Part shown: positions 8,630 to 20,011 of the stretch, one piece after another
Layout: each line of letters starts with the position of its first letter
Position numbering within the stretch: position 1 is the stretch's first letter
Assembly (NCBI GenBank): GCA_041396125.1
Contig: JAWKZG010000007.1
Coordinates: 210,580-274,579, forward strand
Source of the DNA: JAWKZG01 sp041396125
GTDB lineage: Bacteria > Pseudomonadota > Gammaproteobacteria > Competibacterales > Competibacteraceae
Direction of reading: 5' to 3'
Length of the DNA: 64,000 nucleotides
Made by a program: the position numbers and the translations under genes
Notes under the pieces: model-generated
Databases searched by the model: none
What the model saw: only the letters and a program-made list of their open reading frames with translations
What the model was told of the DNA's origin: nothing

Positions 8630-9382
8630 CTAGAATTTATAACCACGGTGTACGGCGACAATGCCACCGCTGAGATTGAAATATTCACAGCGTTCGAAAC
8701 CGGCCTCCTGCATCATGTGCAGCAGGGTTTCCTGATTGGGGTGCATGCGGATACTTTCGGCCAGATAGCGATAACTGGCAGCATCGTTGGCAATCAACTT
8801 GCCCAGTAGCGGTAACACCCCGAATGAATAAGCGTCATACAGCGGTTTCAAACCCGGCGCGACCGGCTGGGAAAACTCCAGAACAATAGCCCGGCCGCCG
8901 GGTTTCAGCACCCGCAGCATGGCACTGAGGGCATTTTCCTTGACCGTGACATTGCGCAGCCCGAACGCGATGGTCACGCAGTCAAAGCTATTATCCGGAA
9001 ATGGCAGGGTTTCCGCATTGGCCTGCACATACGCCAGATTACTGACCAGTCCGCGATCGATCAGGCGTTGGCGGCCCTCGTTGAGCATGGCTGCATTGAT
9101 ATCGCTCAGGATCACCTTGCCGGAGGGGCCGACCCGTTCAGCCAGCCGAGCCGCCAGATCGCCGGTACCGCCAGCCAGATCGAGCACGCTGTCACCGGGT
9201 CGCACGGCAGCCAGCTGCAGCGCAAAGCGTTTCCATAAGCGGTGCACGCCGAATGACATCAAATCGTTCATGATGTCGTATTTATTGGCTACCGAATCGA
9301 ACACTGCGCCGACCCGTCGGGTTTTTTCGTCCGGGCTTACAGTCTGGTAACCAAAATGGGTTTTATGGGATGGGTTGTCCAT
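8630..9382 (-). CDS. ubiE: Ubiquinone/menaquinone C-methyltransferase
   Basis: A 250-residue class I SAM-dependent methyltransferase that methylates the quinone ring in ubiquinone (and menaquinone) synthesis. Diagnostic stretches are VGAVFDSVANKYDIMNDLMS, the SAM motif VLDLAGGTGDLA, FDCVTIAFGLRNV and the C-terminal GGIVAVHRGYK. It is 24 bases downstream of the DUF971 gene and 12 bases upstream of ubiJ. Confidence 0.97.
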   Translation of the reverse strand: MDNPSHKTHFGYQTVSPDEKTRRVGAVFDSVANKYDIMNDLMSFGVHRLWKRFALQLAAVRPGDSVLDLAGGTGDLAARLAERVGPSGKVILSDINAAMLNEGRQRLIDRGLVSNLAYVQANAETLPFPDNSFDCVTIAFGLRNVTVKENALSAMLRVLKPGGRAIVLEFSQPVAPGLKPLYDAYSFGVLPLLGKLIANDAASYRYLAESIRMHPNQETLLHMMQEAGFERCEYFNLSGGIVAVHRGYKF

Positions 9383-9406
9383 ATCTAATGCTGATGTTTA
9401 GTGCTG

Positions 9407-9781
9407 TCAGGCCGGATAATACTGGACGCTTTGGCGCTTCTGCCCGGCCTGCTCAAGGCGTGCCAGATAATCCTGCCAGTTTTGCTCGTGTTCGAGTCCC
9501 AGTTCGTATAAATACTGCCAGGAGTAAATGCCGCTGTCGTGACCATCATCAAACACCAGTTTGACCGCGTAATTCCCGACCGGCTCGATGGCTTTGATAT
9601 TGACGTTTTCCTTGCCGGTTTGCAGCACTTCCTGGCCCGGTCCATGCCCCCGCACTTCAGCCGAGGGTGAGAATACCCGCAGGTATTCGCAGGGCAGGTT
9701 AAAAGACTGGCCATCGTCGAAGCTGATTTCCAGCATTCTGGAAACCTGATGCAGTTTGAGTTCGGTCGGTCGTGCGCTCAT
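9407..9781 (-). CDS. DUF971-domain protein (gamma-butyrobetaine hydroxylase N-terminal-like)
   Basis: A 124-residue single-domain protein. Motifs include LEISFDDGQSFNLPCEYLRVFSPSAEV and VKLVFDDGHDSGIYSWQYLY. The fold is known from the N-terminal domain of gamma-butyrobetaine hydroxylase. Stand-alone versions often sit between hslU and ubiE in proteobacteria and may act in iron-sulphur handling, which is not shown here. It is 12 bases from hslU and 24 from ubiE. Confidence 0.9.
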   Translation of the reverse strand: MSARPTELKLHQVSRMLEISFDDGQSFNLPCEYLRVFSPSAEVRGHGPGQEVLQTGKENVNIKAIEPVGNYAVKLVFDDGHDSGIYSWQYLYELGLEHEQNWQDYLARLEQAGQKRQSVQYYPA

Positions 9782-9793
9782 GTGTAAAGCCTC

Positions 9794-11128
9794 TTAAAGA
9801 ATATAACGCGCCAAGTCCTGATCCTGGACTAACTCGCCCAGATGATCGTCGACGTATTGCTGGTCGATGGTAATTACATCGCCGGAACGATCCGGGGCCT
9901 CGAAGGAAACGGTTTCCAGCAAACGTTCCAGCACTGTATGCAGGCGACGGGCACCGATATTTTCGGTTTGCTCGTTGACCTGATAGGCAATCTCGGCAAT
10001 CCGGCGCACGCCGTCCGGGCTGAACGTCAGTTTGACGTCTTCGGTTTGCATCAACGCGGTATATTGTTCGGTCAGCGAGGCATCCGGCTCGGTCAGAATA
10101 CGCACAAAGTCATCCACCGACAGGGCTCGCAGCTCCACCCGTATAGGTAAGCGGCCCTGCAGTTCCGGGATCAGATCCGAGGGTTTGGCCAGATGAAAGG
10201 CACCGCTGGCGATGAATAATATATGATCGGTGCGCACCATGCCGAATTTGGTGGATACCGTGCAACCTTCAACCAAAGGCAGCAAGTCTCGCTGTACGCC
10301 TTCACGGGATACATCCGGGCCGCCATATTCGCCCCGTTTAGCGACTTTGTCCAGTTCGTCGAGGAAGACAATTCCGTTTTGCTCGACATTTTCCACCGCA
10401 CCCAGTTTGATCTCCTCTTCGTTGATCATTTTGGCGGCTTCTTCTTCCTGCAGGACTTTCAGGGCATCCTTGATTTTCAGCTTGCGGGTTTTGGTACGAT
10501 TATTCGACAGATTGCTGAACATATTCTGCAACTGCTGGGTCATTTCCTCCATACCGGGCGGGGCCATGATTTCCACCCCGATAGGGTTGGCCTGCAGTTC
10601 CACCTCAATTTCGCGCTCGTCCAGATCACCGCTCAGCAGCCGCTCACGCATTTTTTTGCGGGTTGAGGAATGATCCGGTTGCGGTGGCTCATTGCTGAAG
10701 CCGACGCTGCGTGGTGCGGGCAGCAGCACTTCCAGCACGCGTTCCTGAGCCGCTTCCTCGGCCCGGAAACGCACTTTATGCATCGCGTTTTCACGCGTCA
10801 TTTTAACGGCGACATCGACCAGATCACGAATAATGGACTCGACATCGCGGCCAACATAACCCACCTCGGTAAATTTGGTCGCCTCAACTTTAATGAACGG
10901 CGCATTGGCCAGTCTGGCCAGACGGCGGGCAATTTCGGTTTTACCGACCCCGGTGGGGCCGATCATCAGGATATTTTTGGGTGTGATCTCATTGCGCAGA
11001 TCTTCGGCGACTTGCTGCCGCCGCCAGCGGTTGCGCAGCGCGATAGCGACAGCGCGTTTGGCGGAATTCTGGCCGATGATGTGTTTGTCGAGCTCTTGCT
11101 CAATCTCGCGCGGGGTCATAGAGGACAT
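9794..11128 (-). CDS. hslU: ATP-dependent protease ATPase subunit HslU
   Basis: AAA+ unfoldase that feeds substrates to the HslV peptidase. From the chosen start it has 444 residues: N-domain TPREIEQELDKHIIGQ, Walker A GPTGVGKT (57-64), the pore motif GYVGRD, Walker B IVFLDELDK, and the C-terminal tail ending DLARYIL that docks into HslV. The start at 11128 is supported by AGAAGG 7 bases upstream; the longer reading would extend into hslV. It is 25 bases after hslV. Confidence 0.97.
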   Translation of the reverse strand: MSSMTPREIEQELDKHIIGQNSAKRAVAIALRNRWRRQQVAEDLRNEITPKNILMIGPTGVGKTEIARRLARLANAPFIKVEATKFTEVGYVGRDVESIIRDLVDVAVKMTRENAMHKVRFRAEEAAQERVLEVLLPAPRSVGFSNEPPQPDHSSTRKKMRERLLSGDLDEREIEVELQANPIGVEIMAPPGMEEMTQQLQNMFSNLSNNRTKTRKLKIKDALKVLQEEEAAKMINEEEIKLGAVENVEQNGIVFLDELDKVAKRGEYGGPDVSREGVQRDLLPLVEGCTVSTKFGMVRTDHILFIASGAFHLAKPSDLIPELQGRLPIRVELRALSVDDFVRILTEPDASLTEQYTALMQTEDVKLTFSPDGVRRIAEIAYQVNEQTENIGARRLHTVLERLLETVSFEAPDRSGDVITIDQQYVDDHLGELVQDQDLARYIL

Positions 11129-11153
11129 ACGAAAACCTTCTGTAAAATGTACG

Positions 11154-11708
11154 CTACTGCGTGGCGGACTCGCTACCCAGTTCTTCAATGGTCAGCTGCT
11201 GATTGGTATAAATGCAGATATCGGCTGCAATATTCAGGGCGTTGACAACGATGTCGCGTGCATTCAGTTCGGTGTGATCCAGCAATGCCCGCGCCGCGGC
11301 GGTCGCAAACGATCCCCCTGAACCGATGGCTGCAAGATCGTGTTCGGGTTCGATGACATCACCGTTCCCGGATAAGGTCAGCAGGGTCTCTTCGTCGGCT
11401 ACAATCAACAGTGCTTCCAGCCGTCGCAGCGCCCGATCAGTACGCCAGTCTTTGGCCAGTTCGACAGCGGAGCGGGTCAGATTACCGCTGTGTTTTTCCA
11501 GTTTGGCCTCGAAGCGTTCAAACAGCGTGAAGGCGTCTGCAGTACCGCCGGCAAAACCGGCAATCACTTTGCCCTGGTATAAACGTCTGACTTTACGGGC
11601 ATTGCCTTTCAGTACGGTGTTACCCAGACTGACCTGGCCATCGCCGCCAATCACGACCCGGCCATTGCGGCGCACGGCAAGTATGGTCGTTCCTCGGAAT
11701 TGTTCCAT
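11154..11708 (-). CDS. hslV: ATP-dependent protease peptidase subunit HslV
   Basis: Proteasome-like threonine peptidase of the HslVU (ClpYQ) complex. The 184 residues include GTTILAVRRNG, VIGGDGQVSLGNTV, GFAGGTADAFTLFE and DLAAIGSGG. The catalytic Thr follows a five-to-six-residue leader (MEQFRG) that must be removed, unlike E. coli where only Met is. Several betaproteobacterial HslV proteins have the same leader. It is the first gene of the operon and has AGAGAGG shortly before the ATG. Confidence 0.97.
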   Translation of the reverse strand: MEQFRGTTILAVRRNGRVVIGGDGQVSLGNTVLKGNARKVRRLYQGKVIAGFAGGTADAFTLFERFEAKLEKHSGNLTRSAVELAKDWRTDRALRRLEALLIVADEETLLTLSGNGDVIEPEHDLAAIGSGGSFATAAARALLDHTELNARDIVVNALNIAADICIYTNQQLTIEELGSESATQ

Positions 11709-11739
11709 GAAAATCCTCTCTACGTCGTTTCTCTCAGCA

Positions 11740-11768
11740 ATATGAGGAGTCTGTTAGCCAATTGCAAG
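11740..11768 (-). promoter_or_regulatory. Predicted sigma-32 (heat-shock) promoter of hslVU-ubi operon
   Basis: On the reverse strand CTTGCAA (11762-11768) and CCTCATAT (11740-11747) are 14 bases apart, about 32 bases upstream of hslV. The sigma-32 consensus is CTTGAAA, 13-14 bases, CCCCATNT, so only one base in each half differs. hslVU is a classic heat-shock operon, which supports the call. Confidence 0.7.
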
Positions 11769-11867
11769 AGCCTGACAGCAAGACGCCAACTGCAAGAGCA
11801 AGAGCCCGGATCAAAAAATAGCGATAGCAGAGCAGGTAGAAGCGGTCACCCCCACGCCCAGTTCGTC

Positions 11868-11901
11868 ATTCCCGCGCAGGCGGGAATCCAGAAATGCTTA
11901 A
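11868..11901. repeat. Dispersed palindromic repeat, copy 1
   Basis: An inverted repeat (ATTCCCGC...GCGGGAAT) is followed by CCAGAAATGCTTAA. A diverged second copy is at 27785-27822 with the same flank. Such small intergenic palindromes are common in proteobacterial genomes. Function unknown. Confidence 0.6.
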
Positions 11902-11968
11902 AGCGCAGCAAAATGCTGCAAACCTATCCGCGCTATGTATGAGTTCGTGCTGAGGGCAAAAAAAGCCC

Positions 11969-12008
11969 AAAAAAAAGCCCCGGTGTTTGGGGGAAGGCAC
12001 CGGGGGCT
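11969..12008 (-). terminator. Rho-independent terminator of the polA-linked RNA
   Basis: The stem AGCCCCGGTG (11976-11985) pairs with CACCGGGGGCT (11998-12008) with one bulged G, and is followed on the reverse strand by eight T. It also ends any polA read-through. Confidence 0.85.
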
Positions 12009-12079
12009 AAATCGTGCCCGGCTTTGTTAAGCCGGGGATGCCCGCTTAGGGAGAGAAGCGGGCGAGCACAGCGCGTTGC
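11969..12079 (-). ncRNA. Candidate trans-acting small RNA downstream of polA, three hairpins
   Basis: The reverse strand has TATGAT (12086-12091), then about 110 bases with three consecutive hairpins, ending in a Rho-independent terminator with a run of eight T. Hairpin 1 (12041-12064) has an 8-bp stem and loop CTCTCCCT. Hairpin 2 (about 12016-12035) has an 8-bp stem and loop AACA. Hairpin 3 is the terminator, with CCTTCCCCC in its loop. C-rich loops are typical of sRNAs that pair with Shine-Dalgarno sequences. E. coli Spot 42 and P. aeruginosa ErsA are also encoded next to polA. The -35 element is poor. An alternative is a plain polA terminator with extra stem-loops. Confidence 0.6.
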
Positions 12080-12254
12080 ACTCTGATCATATAGAGTACA
12101 AAGACTGAAAAAAGTTTCCATTTCATTTTGTTAACGCTTGTTAATCCAAAGATTAAGGACAATAACCTGATACTGTCAGAGGCCGAAAACAGGGTGTGGA
12201 ACAGCCATGGCTGACGGCTTTGCCGAGGTACTTCACGGTATTTTTAATGGGCGT

Positions 12255-14959
12255 TTAATGAGCCTCATCCCAGTTCAGCCCGGTACCAATTTCGACCTCA
12301 AGCGGTGTGCGCAGTTCGGCAGCACCCGTCATTTTTTCCTGGATTAAATCATGGGCCTCTTGCAGACAGTCTTCGGCAACCTCGAAGACTAACTCGTCAT
12401 GTACCTGCATGATCATGCGCACGTCCAGCTGGTGCTCGCTGATAGCCTGATCAACGGCCAGCATGGCGCGTTTTATGATGTCCGCTGCGGTACCTTGCAT
12501 TGGCGCATTGATAGCGGTGCGCTCGGCTGCCTGGCGGCGTTGTGCATTGCGAGTTTTTATCTCGGGCAGGTATAGGCGGCGGCCAAACACGGTTTCCACA
12601 TAGCCTTGCTCAGCGGCGTGCTGACGGGTCTCGTCCATATATTTTTTCACGCCGGGATAGCGCTCGAAATAAAGATCGACATAAGCCTGTGCATTATTGC
12701 GCGTCAAATTCAGCTGGCGTCCCAGGCCAAAAGCCGACATACCGTAAATCAGACCGAAATTAATCGCCTTGGCAGCCCGCCGCTGGTCGCTGCTGACCGA
12801 CTCGGGAGGGGTATTGAACACTTCTGCAGCCGTCGCACGATGGATATCCTCGCCACGCTCAAACGCCGCCAGCAGGCGCTGATCACCCGACAAATGCGCC
12901 ATGATGCGCAATTCGATCTGGGAATAATCTGCTGCCAGAATGACATAACCGGGTGGGGCGATAAACGCTTGGCGGATGCGCCGTCCTTCGGCACTGCGGA
13001 TCGGAATATTCTGCAGATTGGGGTCCGAGGACGACAGTCTTCCGGTGCTGGTAACTGCCTGATGGTACGAGGTATGTACCCGACCTGTGCGCGGGTTGAT
13101 CTGGCCAGGCAATTTGTCAGTGTAGGTGGATTTTAGTTTGGCCAGCCCGCGGTGTTCGAGAATAACCCGCGGCAGCGGATAGTCGGGCGCGAGTTCCTCC
13201 AGCACTTCTTCGGCGGTGGAAGGCTGTCCGGTCGGGGTTTTCTTGACCACAGGCAGGCCCATCTGCTCGAATAAAATCTGTTGCAATTGCTTGGGCGAGC
13301 CCAGATTAAAACGCTGTCCGGCAATCTCATAGGCTTCCTGTTCCAGTGCGTTAAGCCGCTTGGCCAGATCGCTGCTGTGCTGGCGCAAGCGCTCCGCATC
13401 GACCAGAACCCCGGTGTGTTCAATGCGTGCGAGCAGGGGAACCAGCGGGATTTCCAGCGTTTCATACAGTGCGGTCAGCGGCGCGGATTGTTGCAGCTCT
13501 GGCCACAGGCGCTGATGCAGACGCAAAGTAATATCAGCATCCTCGGCGGCATACGGGCCGGCCTGCTCGATGCTGATATCGTTGAAATGCAGTTGTTTGC
13601 TGCCTTTGCCGGCGATGTCTTCATAGCGGATAGTGCGCACATCCAGATAATGCCAGGCCAGCGAGTCCATATCGTGCCGACTGCCGGTGGAATTGAGCAC
13701 GTAGGACTGCAGCATGGTGTCATGCTGAATACCTGCCAGATTGACGCCATGGTTGTGCAGCACATGCCAGTCGTATTTCAGATTCTGGCCCAGTTTGGCT
13801 TTGGCCGGATCTTCCAGCAATGCCCGCAAGGCTTCCAGCACCTGCTGTCGGTCCAGTTGTTCGGGTGCACCGGGTAATCGTGCATCAGCGGTACATAAGC
13901 CGCTTCACCGGCCTGCACGCTGAACGACAGACCGACCAGCTCGGCCTGCATATAATCCAGACTGGTGGTTTCGGTATCGAAAGCGAACAGCTCGGCCTGT
14001 TGCAGGCGCTGCAGCCAGTGTTCGAGAGCCGATTGCTCGGTAACAATCTGATAATCCGTATCTGCCGCCGGGCCGGCCGCAGCGGTGTCGTCAATGCCGT
14101 TGGCGTTATCACTGTCATCCAGCTGGCGCAACCAGGTTTTGAAGCCATAGCGCTGGTAAAAACCGCGCAAGGCTTTGGTATCAGGCGGGCGCGGTTGCAA
14201 CTCAGCAGGTTCGAGCGGCAGATCGAGCTGGCAGTCAATGGTAGCCAGTCGGTGCGACAAATCGAGTTGATCCAGATTGGCGCGCAGTTTTTCGCCGACT
14301 TTGCCTTTAATCTGATCCGCCTGCTCAATGATCGCGGATAAGGAACCGTATTGCTGCAACCATTTGACCGCGGTTTTCGGGCCGACCCCCGGTACCCCCG
14401 GAATATTGTCGGAACTGTCACCCATCAGGGCCAGCAAATCGATGATGCGCTCGGGCGGTACGCCGAATTTGTGTTCGACACCGGCCGCGTCCAGCCGCAG
14501 GTCTTTCATCGTGTCCAGTAACTGGATATGATCATTGACCAATTGCGCCATATCTTTATCGCCGGTCACAATCAGGACGGGTGTACCAGCGCTGGCGGCG
14601 CGCTGTGCCAGGGTGCCGATCACGTCGTCCGCCTCTACCCCCTGGACACACAGTAGCGGCAGCCCCAAGGCTTCAACAATAGCGTGCAGTGGCTTGATCT
14701 GCACCGCCAGATCGTCCGGCATCGGTGGCCGATGCGCCTTGTATTGCTCGAACAGCGCCGAGCGGAAAGTTTTGCCGGGGGCGTCGAATACCACGGCGAT
14801 ATGCTCAGGCTGAAAATCCGCCAAGAGCTTGCGCAGCATATTAAGGACACCGTAAAGTGCGCCGGTTGGCTCACCGTCGCTGTTGGTCAGTGGTGGCAAG
14901 GCATGATAAGCACGAAACAGGTAAGAAGAGCCGTCGATGAGTAATAAAGGTTTTTGCAT
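12255..14959 (-). CDS. polA: DNA polymerase I, one frameshift
   Basis: Full-length Pol I (about 900 residues) split by a single missing base. The N-terminal part has the 5'-3' exonuclease (LLIDGSSYLFRAYHALPP, VEADDVIGTLA, ALMGDSSDNIPGVPGVGPKTA) and the start of the 3'-5' exonuclease (FAFDTETTSLD). The C-terminal part has the polymerase with DYSQIELRIMAHLSGD, RRAAKAINFGLIYGMS, TVFGRRLYLPEI and MIMQVHDELVFEV. Adding one C in the CC run at 13870-13871 rejoins HDYPGAPEQ and restores the frame. A broken polA in an otherwise normal housekeeping region points to sequence error. It is transcribed alone, with the sRNA candidate downstream. Confidence 0.95.
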
Positions 14960-15098
14960 GGTTGGTCGCCGTTTGATCTGTGCCCATTATCGCGCACTGG
15001 GATTGCGGCGCAAGCCAGTAACAGTTCAGCTACAATATCCGCTATAGAAAGATCAACGCATTTATGTAAGCGTAATTAACCGCAGGAGAATACGATCC

Positions 15099-17429
<2,331 letters not shown>

Positions 17430-17491
17430 CTCTCAGATCGTTATCGGCTATAAACTGCTGGCTCAGCGCAAACCGACGGAGGGAAGTAACC

Positions 17492-18079
17492 ATGCGATGG
17501 AAATCAGCTACAGTCCACCGTGCGCTGTGGGCGGGAACGGCGTTGCTGGCCGGGTGTGCCAATCTGCCGCTGGCACTGGTGCCGGAAGGGACGCCGCATT
17601 TTGCTCTGGAAGAGGTTAATGGCCGGGTGCTGGTGACACGGGATACGGCGTATTTCGTGGCCAGTCCGGACACCGGGCTGGAGGTAGGTGACCGGGTAGT
17701 CAGTATGGACAATGCGGAAGCTTTGCTGCTGTTTACCCAAACCGATGAGCAGGGCGAACTACTGGGTGAACCCTGCCAGCTACGCTTACCGGCTTCGGCC
17801 CAGATCACTTTGCAAAGCTACCGCGACTGTTTCGACGAGAACGCTATTGTGCTGAACAATGTCGTCGCGGAGCCTGCTGCCGAGGCGAATGGCGATACCG
17901 CCCAGCCGGCGGTGTCGGCTGGCAACGACAGCGAAACCGGTCAGGAGACCCCGAACCAGCCGGCTGCCGTGTCGGATGACGGTGAGACCAGAAATGTGCC
18001 CTTATCAGCCCGTTCCGGGAGCCGCGAGCTCAAGGTCAGCTGCGACGCTATCGGCCGCTCGGAGCGGTTAATGGTATGA
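17492..18079 (+). CDS. Predicted outer-membrane or periplasmic lipoprotein, unknown function
   Basis: A 195-residue protein with a short positively charged start and hydrophobic segment ending in the lipobox LLAGC (Cys about residue 22). A small globular part follows (about 30-125) with Cys at about 93 and 110, then a low-complexity Ala/Pro/Glu/Asp/Asn linker (about 128-170). GGAGGG stands a few bases before the ATG. It lies 62 bases after the molybdenum hydroxylase gene and may share its transcript. I do not recognise the family. Confidence 0.75.
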   Translation: MRWKSATVHRALWAGTALLAGCANLPLALVPEGTPHFALEEVNGRVLVTRDTAYFVASPDTGLEVGDRVVSMDNAEALLLFTQTDEQGELLGEPCQLRLPASAQITLQSYRDCFDENAIVLNNVVAEPAAEANGDTAQPAVSAGNDSETGQETPNQPAAVSDDGETRNVPLSARSGSRELKVSCDAIGRSERLMV

Positions 18080-18320
18080 AGCCGAACCGGCGGCAACTTG
18101 TCTAAACGCCTGCTGTTTCAGTGCCCCGCAGCTTGGGCGCTGATAGGCTTCGCACTGCCTTGAAACGGTAAAACAAAACAGCAGCGCGCTGGCAGCCTCG
18201 GGTTTTTGAGGGGCGGCCAGCGGCTGGACCGGTCCGAATATTAAAAGGCTGCGTGGCGATGTTCCTGCGCGCTTACGGTACTTAGTATACCGGTACAGAG
18301 CCCAGCCATCCGGCAGTAAG

Positions 18321-18349
18321 GGCAAGTCGGCCTTTTGCGCCGGCCTGCC
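18321..18349. terminator. Possible bidirectional hairpin between convergent genes
   Basis: An imperfect GC-rich stem (GGCA...GGCC against GGCC...TGCC) lies between the lipoprotein gene and the aldolase gene, which converge here. There is no strong T-run. The rest of 18080-18367 shows nothing recognisable. Confidence 0.35.
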
Positions 18350-18367
18350 GTGTTGTTGCTGCGCTGT

Positions 18368-19198
18368 TTAATCCAGATTGAGATCTTCCGGCCGGGCATT
18401 ATCGTGTACCACCGCACGCAGTGCCCGCATCAGTTGCAGAGGCTTACTGCTTTGCACGATATTCCGGCCAAACAGGATACCGGCCGCGCCGCTGCTTACC
18501 ACATCACTGGCCAGTTGCAACACCTCGTTGTCATTGCCGATACTGGCGCCGCCGGCCACCAGAATGGGTGCCTGGGTGGAGTTGACGATACGGCTGAAAG
18601 AGTCGGTATCACCACTCCAGTCGGTTTTGATGATATCCGCGCCCAGTTCCGATCCGATCCGGGTATGCATGGCGACATAGCGGGGATCGAAGACATTGTC
18701 GGCCTGACCGTTGCGGGCTGCCATGGTCTCCACCACATGCAGGATGCCGAGTTTGCGGCATTGTGCGGCGACGCTGGCATAAATCTCGAAGTTCTCGGCC
18801 TCGATAGTGGAATCCAGATGACCGACAAACAAATAGGTGATCACCGCGTCGACCCCTAATGCGACTGCGTCTTCCACGCTGGCAATCAGCCGGTTGTGGT
18901 TATGCTGGTAGCCGAGTTGCTCGGGGGCGCGCCACATGCTGGTCTGATCCAGCCGCAGAATGACGCTGGGAGCCTGTTTCGAGCTGAAACGATCGGCAAA
19001 CTTCGACAGCATGCCAGGGGTCAGGATAATACCGTCAAGTTCGGCTTCCAGGGCATAGTCGATGATACGTCCGGGGTCTTCAAAGCCCTGGATCGGGCCC
19101 AGCATCATGCCATGATCAAAGGCCAGGCAGATTGCCCGGCCGGTATTATTAGAAAACATGCGGCCTAAGCGAATTTGCTTGCCAATATATCCGGTCAT
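18368..19198 (-). CDS. DhnA/LsrF-family class I aldolase
   Basis: A 276-residue Schiff-base aldolase of the DhnA-type fructose-bisphosphate aldolase / LsrF / ADH-synthase superfamily. Features are AFDHG (26-30), VDAVITYLFVG (117-126), the predicted Schiff-base lysine K191 in ADIIKTDWSGD, and the phosphate-binding APILVAGGAS. It is the last gene of the operon, and its start overlaps the regulator stop by four bases. With DhaKL upstream making a ketose phosphate such as DHAP, a retro-aldol or aldol step on DHAP is the natural guess. Exact substrate unproven. Confidence 0.85.
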   Translation of the reverse strand: MTGYIGKQIRLGRMFSNNTGRAICLAFDHGMMLGPIQGFEDPGRIIDYALEAELDGIILTPGMLSKFADRFSSKQAPSVILRLDQTSMWRAPEQLGYQHNHNRLIASVEDAVALGVDAVITYLFVGHLDSTIEAENFEIYASVAAQCRKLGILHVVETMAARNGQADNVFDPRYVAMHTRIGSELGADIIKTDWSGDTDSFSRIVNSTQAPILVAGGASIGNDNEVLQLASDVVSSGAAGILFGRNIVQSSKPLQLMRALRAVVHDNARPEDLNLD

Positions 19199-19977
19199 TT
19201 TTTCGACTCTCTGTTGAGCTGAACGATTTCGAGTTTGACCTGTTGTTCGAGCAGTGAGGCTTTAAGGTCTTCGCTCAAGCCATCATCGACGATGACCCGG
19301 TCAAACTCCCTGAGGTCGGCGAGACGGTTCAACGCCGACATGCTGAATTTATGCTGATCGACCAGCAGAACGCGTTGTTCGGCCACGGCCATCATGGCGC
19401 GTTTGACTTTCACCACTTGCTGGTTTTGGTTATAGGTAATCGTGCCGACCACCGCTGAGGCCGACATGAACAAGGTATTAATACGCAGTGACTCGATAAT
19501 CTGCTCGGTGTACAAACCAAAAAAACCGTAGAAACGGCGGTTATAATTACCGCCCAATACGATCAGATCAATGCCGTCGACCTCGCGTACTGCATCGACC
19601 ACAGACATGCCATTGGTGGCAATAGTCAGTGGCAGGCTGGCGTTCAGATAATCGGTCAGCGCCAGCACGGTGGTCGACTCATCCATGAAAATGGACTGCC
19701 CAGGTTCGATATAACGGGCGGCATGCCGCGCAATAGCGTGTTTTTCACGCTGCCCCTGATGTACCCGGTAACGAAAATCGCTTTCAAACAGGGTTGAGGG
19801 CTCGGCTGTTGCACCGCCGCGGATTTTGCGCACTACACCCTGCCGCTGCAGTTCGTCCAGATCCCGGTGCACGGTCATCCGGCTAACGCCGAAGGTCGTC
19901 ATCAGCTCATCGACCTGGGCGGCACCGGCTGCCAGGATGTAATGCATCAGTTTGCGGCGGCGGTTATCGGTGCTCAA
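19195..19977 (-). CDS. DeoR-family transcriptional regulator
   Basis: About 260 residues. The N-terminal DeoR helix-turn-helix includes RRRKLMHYILAAG, VDELMTTFGVSRMTVHRDLDEL and GVVRKIRGGA. The C-terminal sugar-phosphate isomerase-like sensor domain has FMDESTTVLAL and LVDQHKFSMSAL. The open frame extends upstream into dhaL, but a TTG at 19975-19977 with AAGGA 7 bases before it gives the normal family N-terminus, so I choose that start. DeoR regulators sense phosphorylated sugars; it probably represses the operon it lies in, perhaps through the palindromes at 27496-27528. Confidence 0.87.
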   Translation of the reverse strand: MSTDNRRRKLMHYILAAGAAQVDELMTTFGVSRMTVHRDLDELQRQGVVRKIRGGATAEPSTLFESDFRYRVHQGQREKHAIARHAARYIEPGQSIFMDESTTVLALTDYLNASLPLTIATNGMSVVDAVREVDGIDLIVLGGNYNRRFYGFFGLYTEQIIESLRINTLFMSASAVVGTITYNQNQQVVKVKRAMMAVAEQRVLLVDQHKFSMSALNRLADLREFDRVIVDDGLSEDLKASLLEQQVKLEIVQLNRESKK

Positions 19978-20011
19978 ACCGTGTTCCTTGCCGCTATCAC
20001 CAGCGCTGCCA

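Noticed and set aside
18068..18325. An 85-codon reverse ORF between the lipoprotein and aldolase genes
   Set aside because: Composition and lack of a ribosome site or known motif suggest chance; it overlaps the lipoprotein 3' end.
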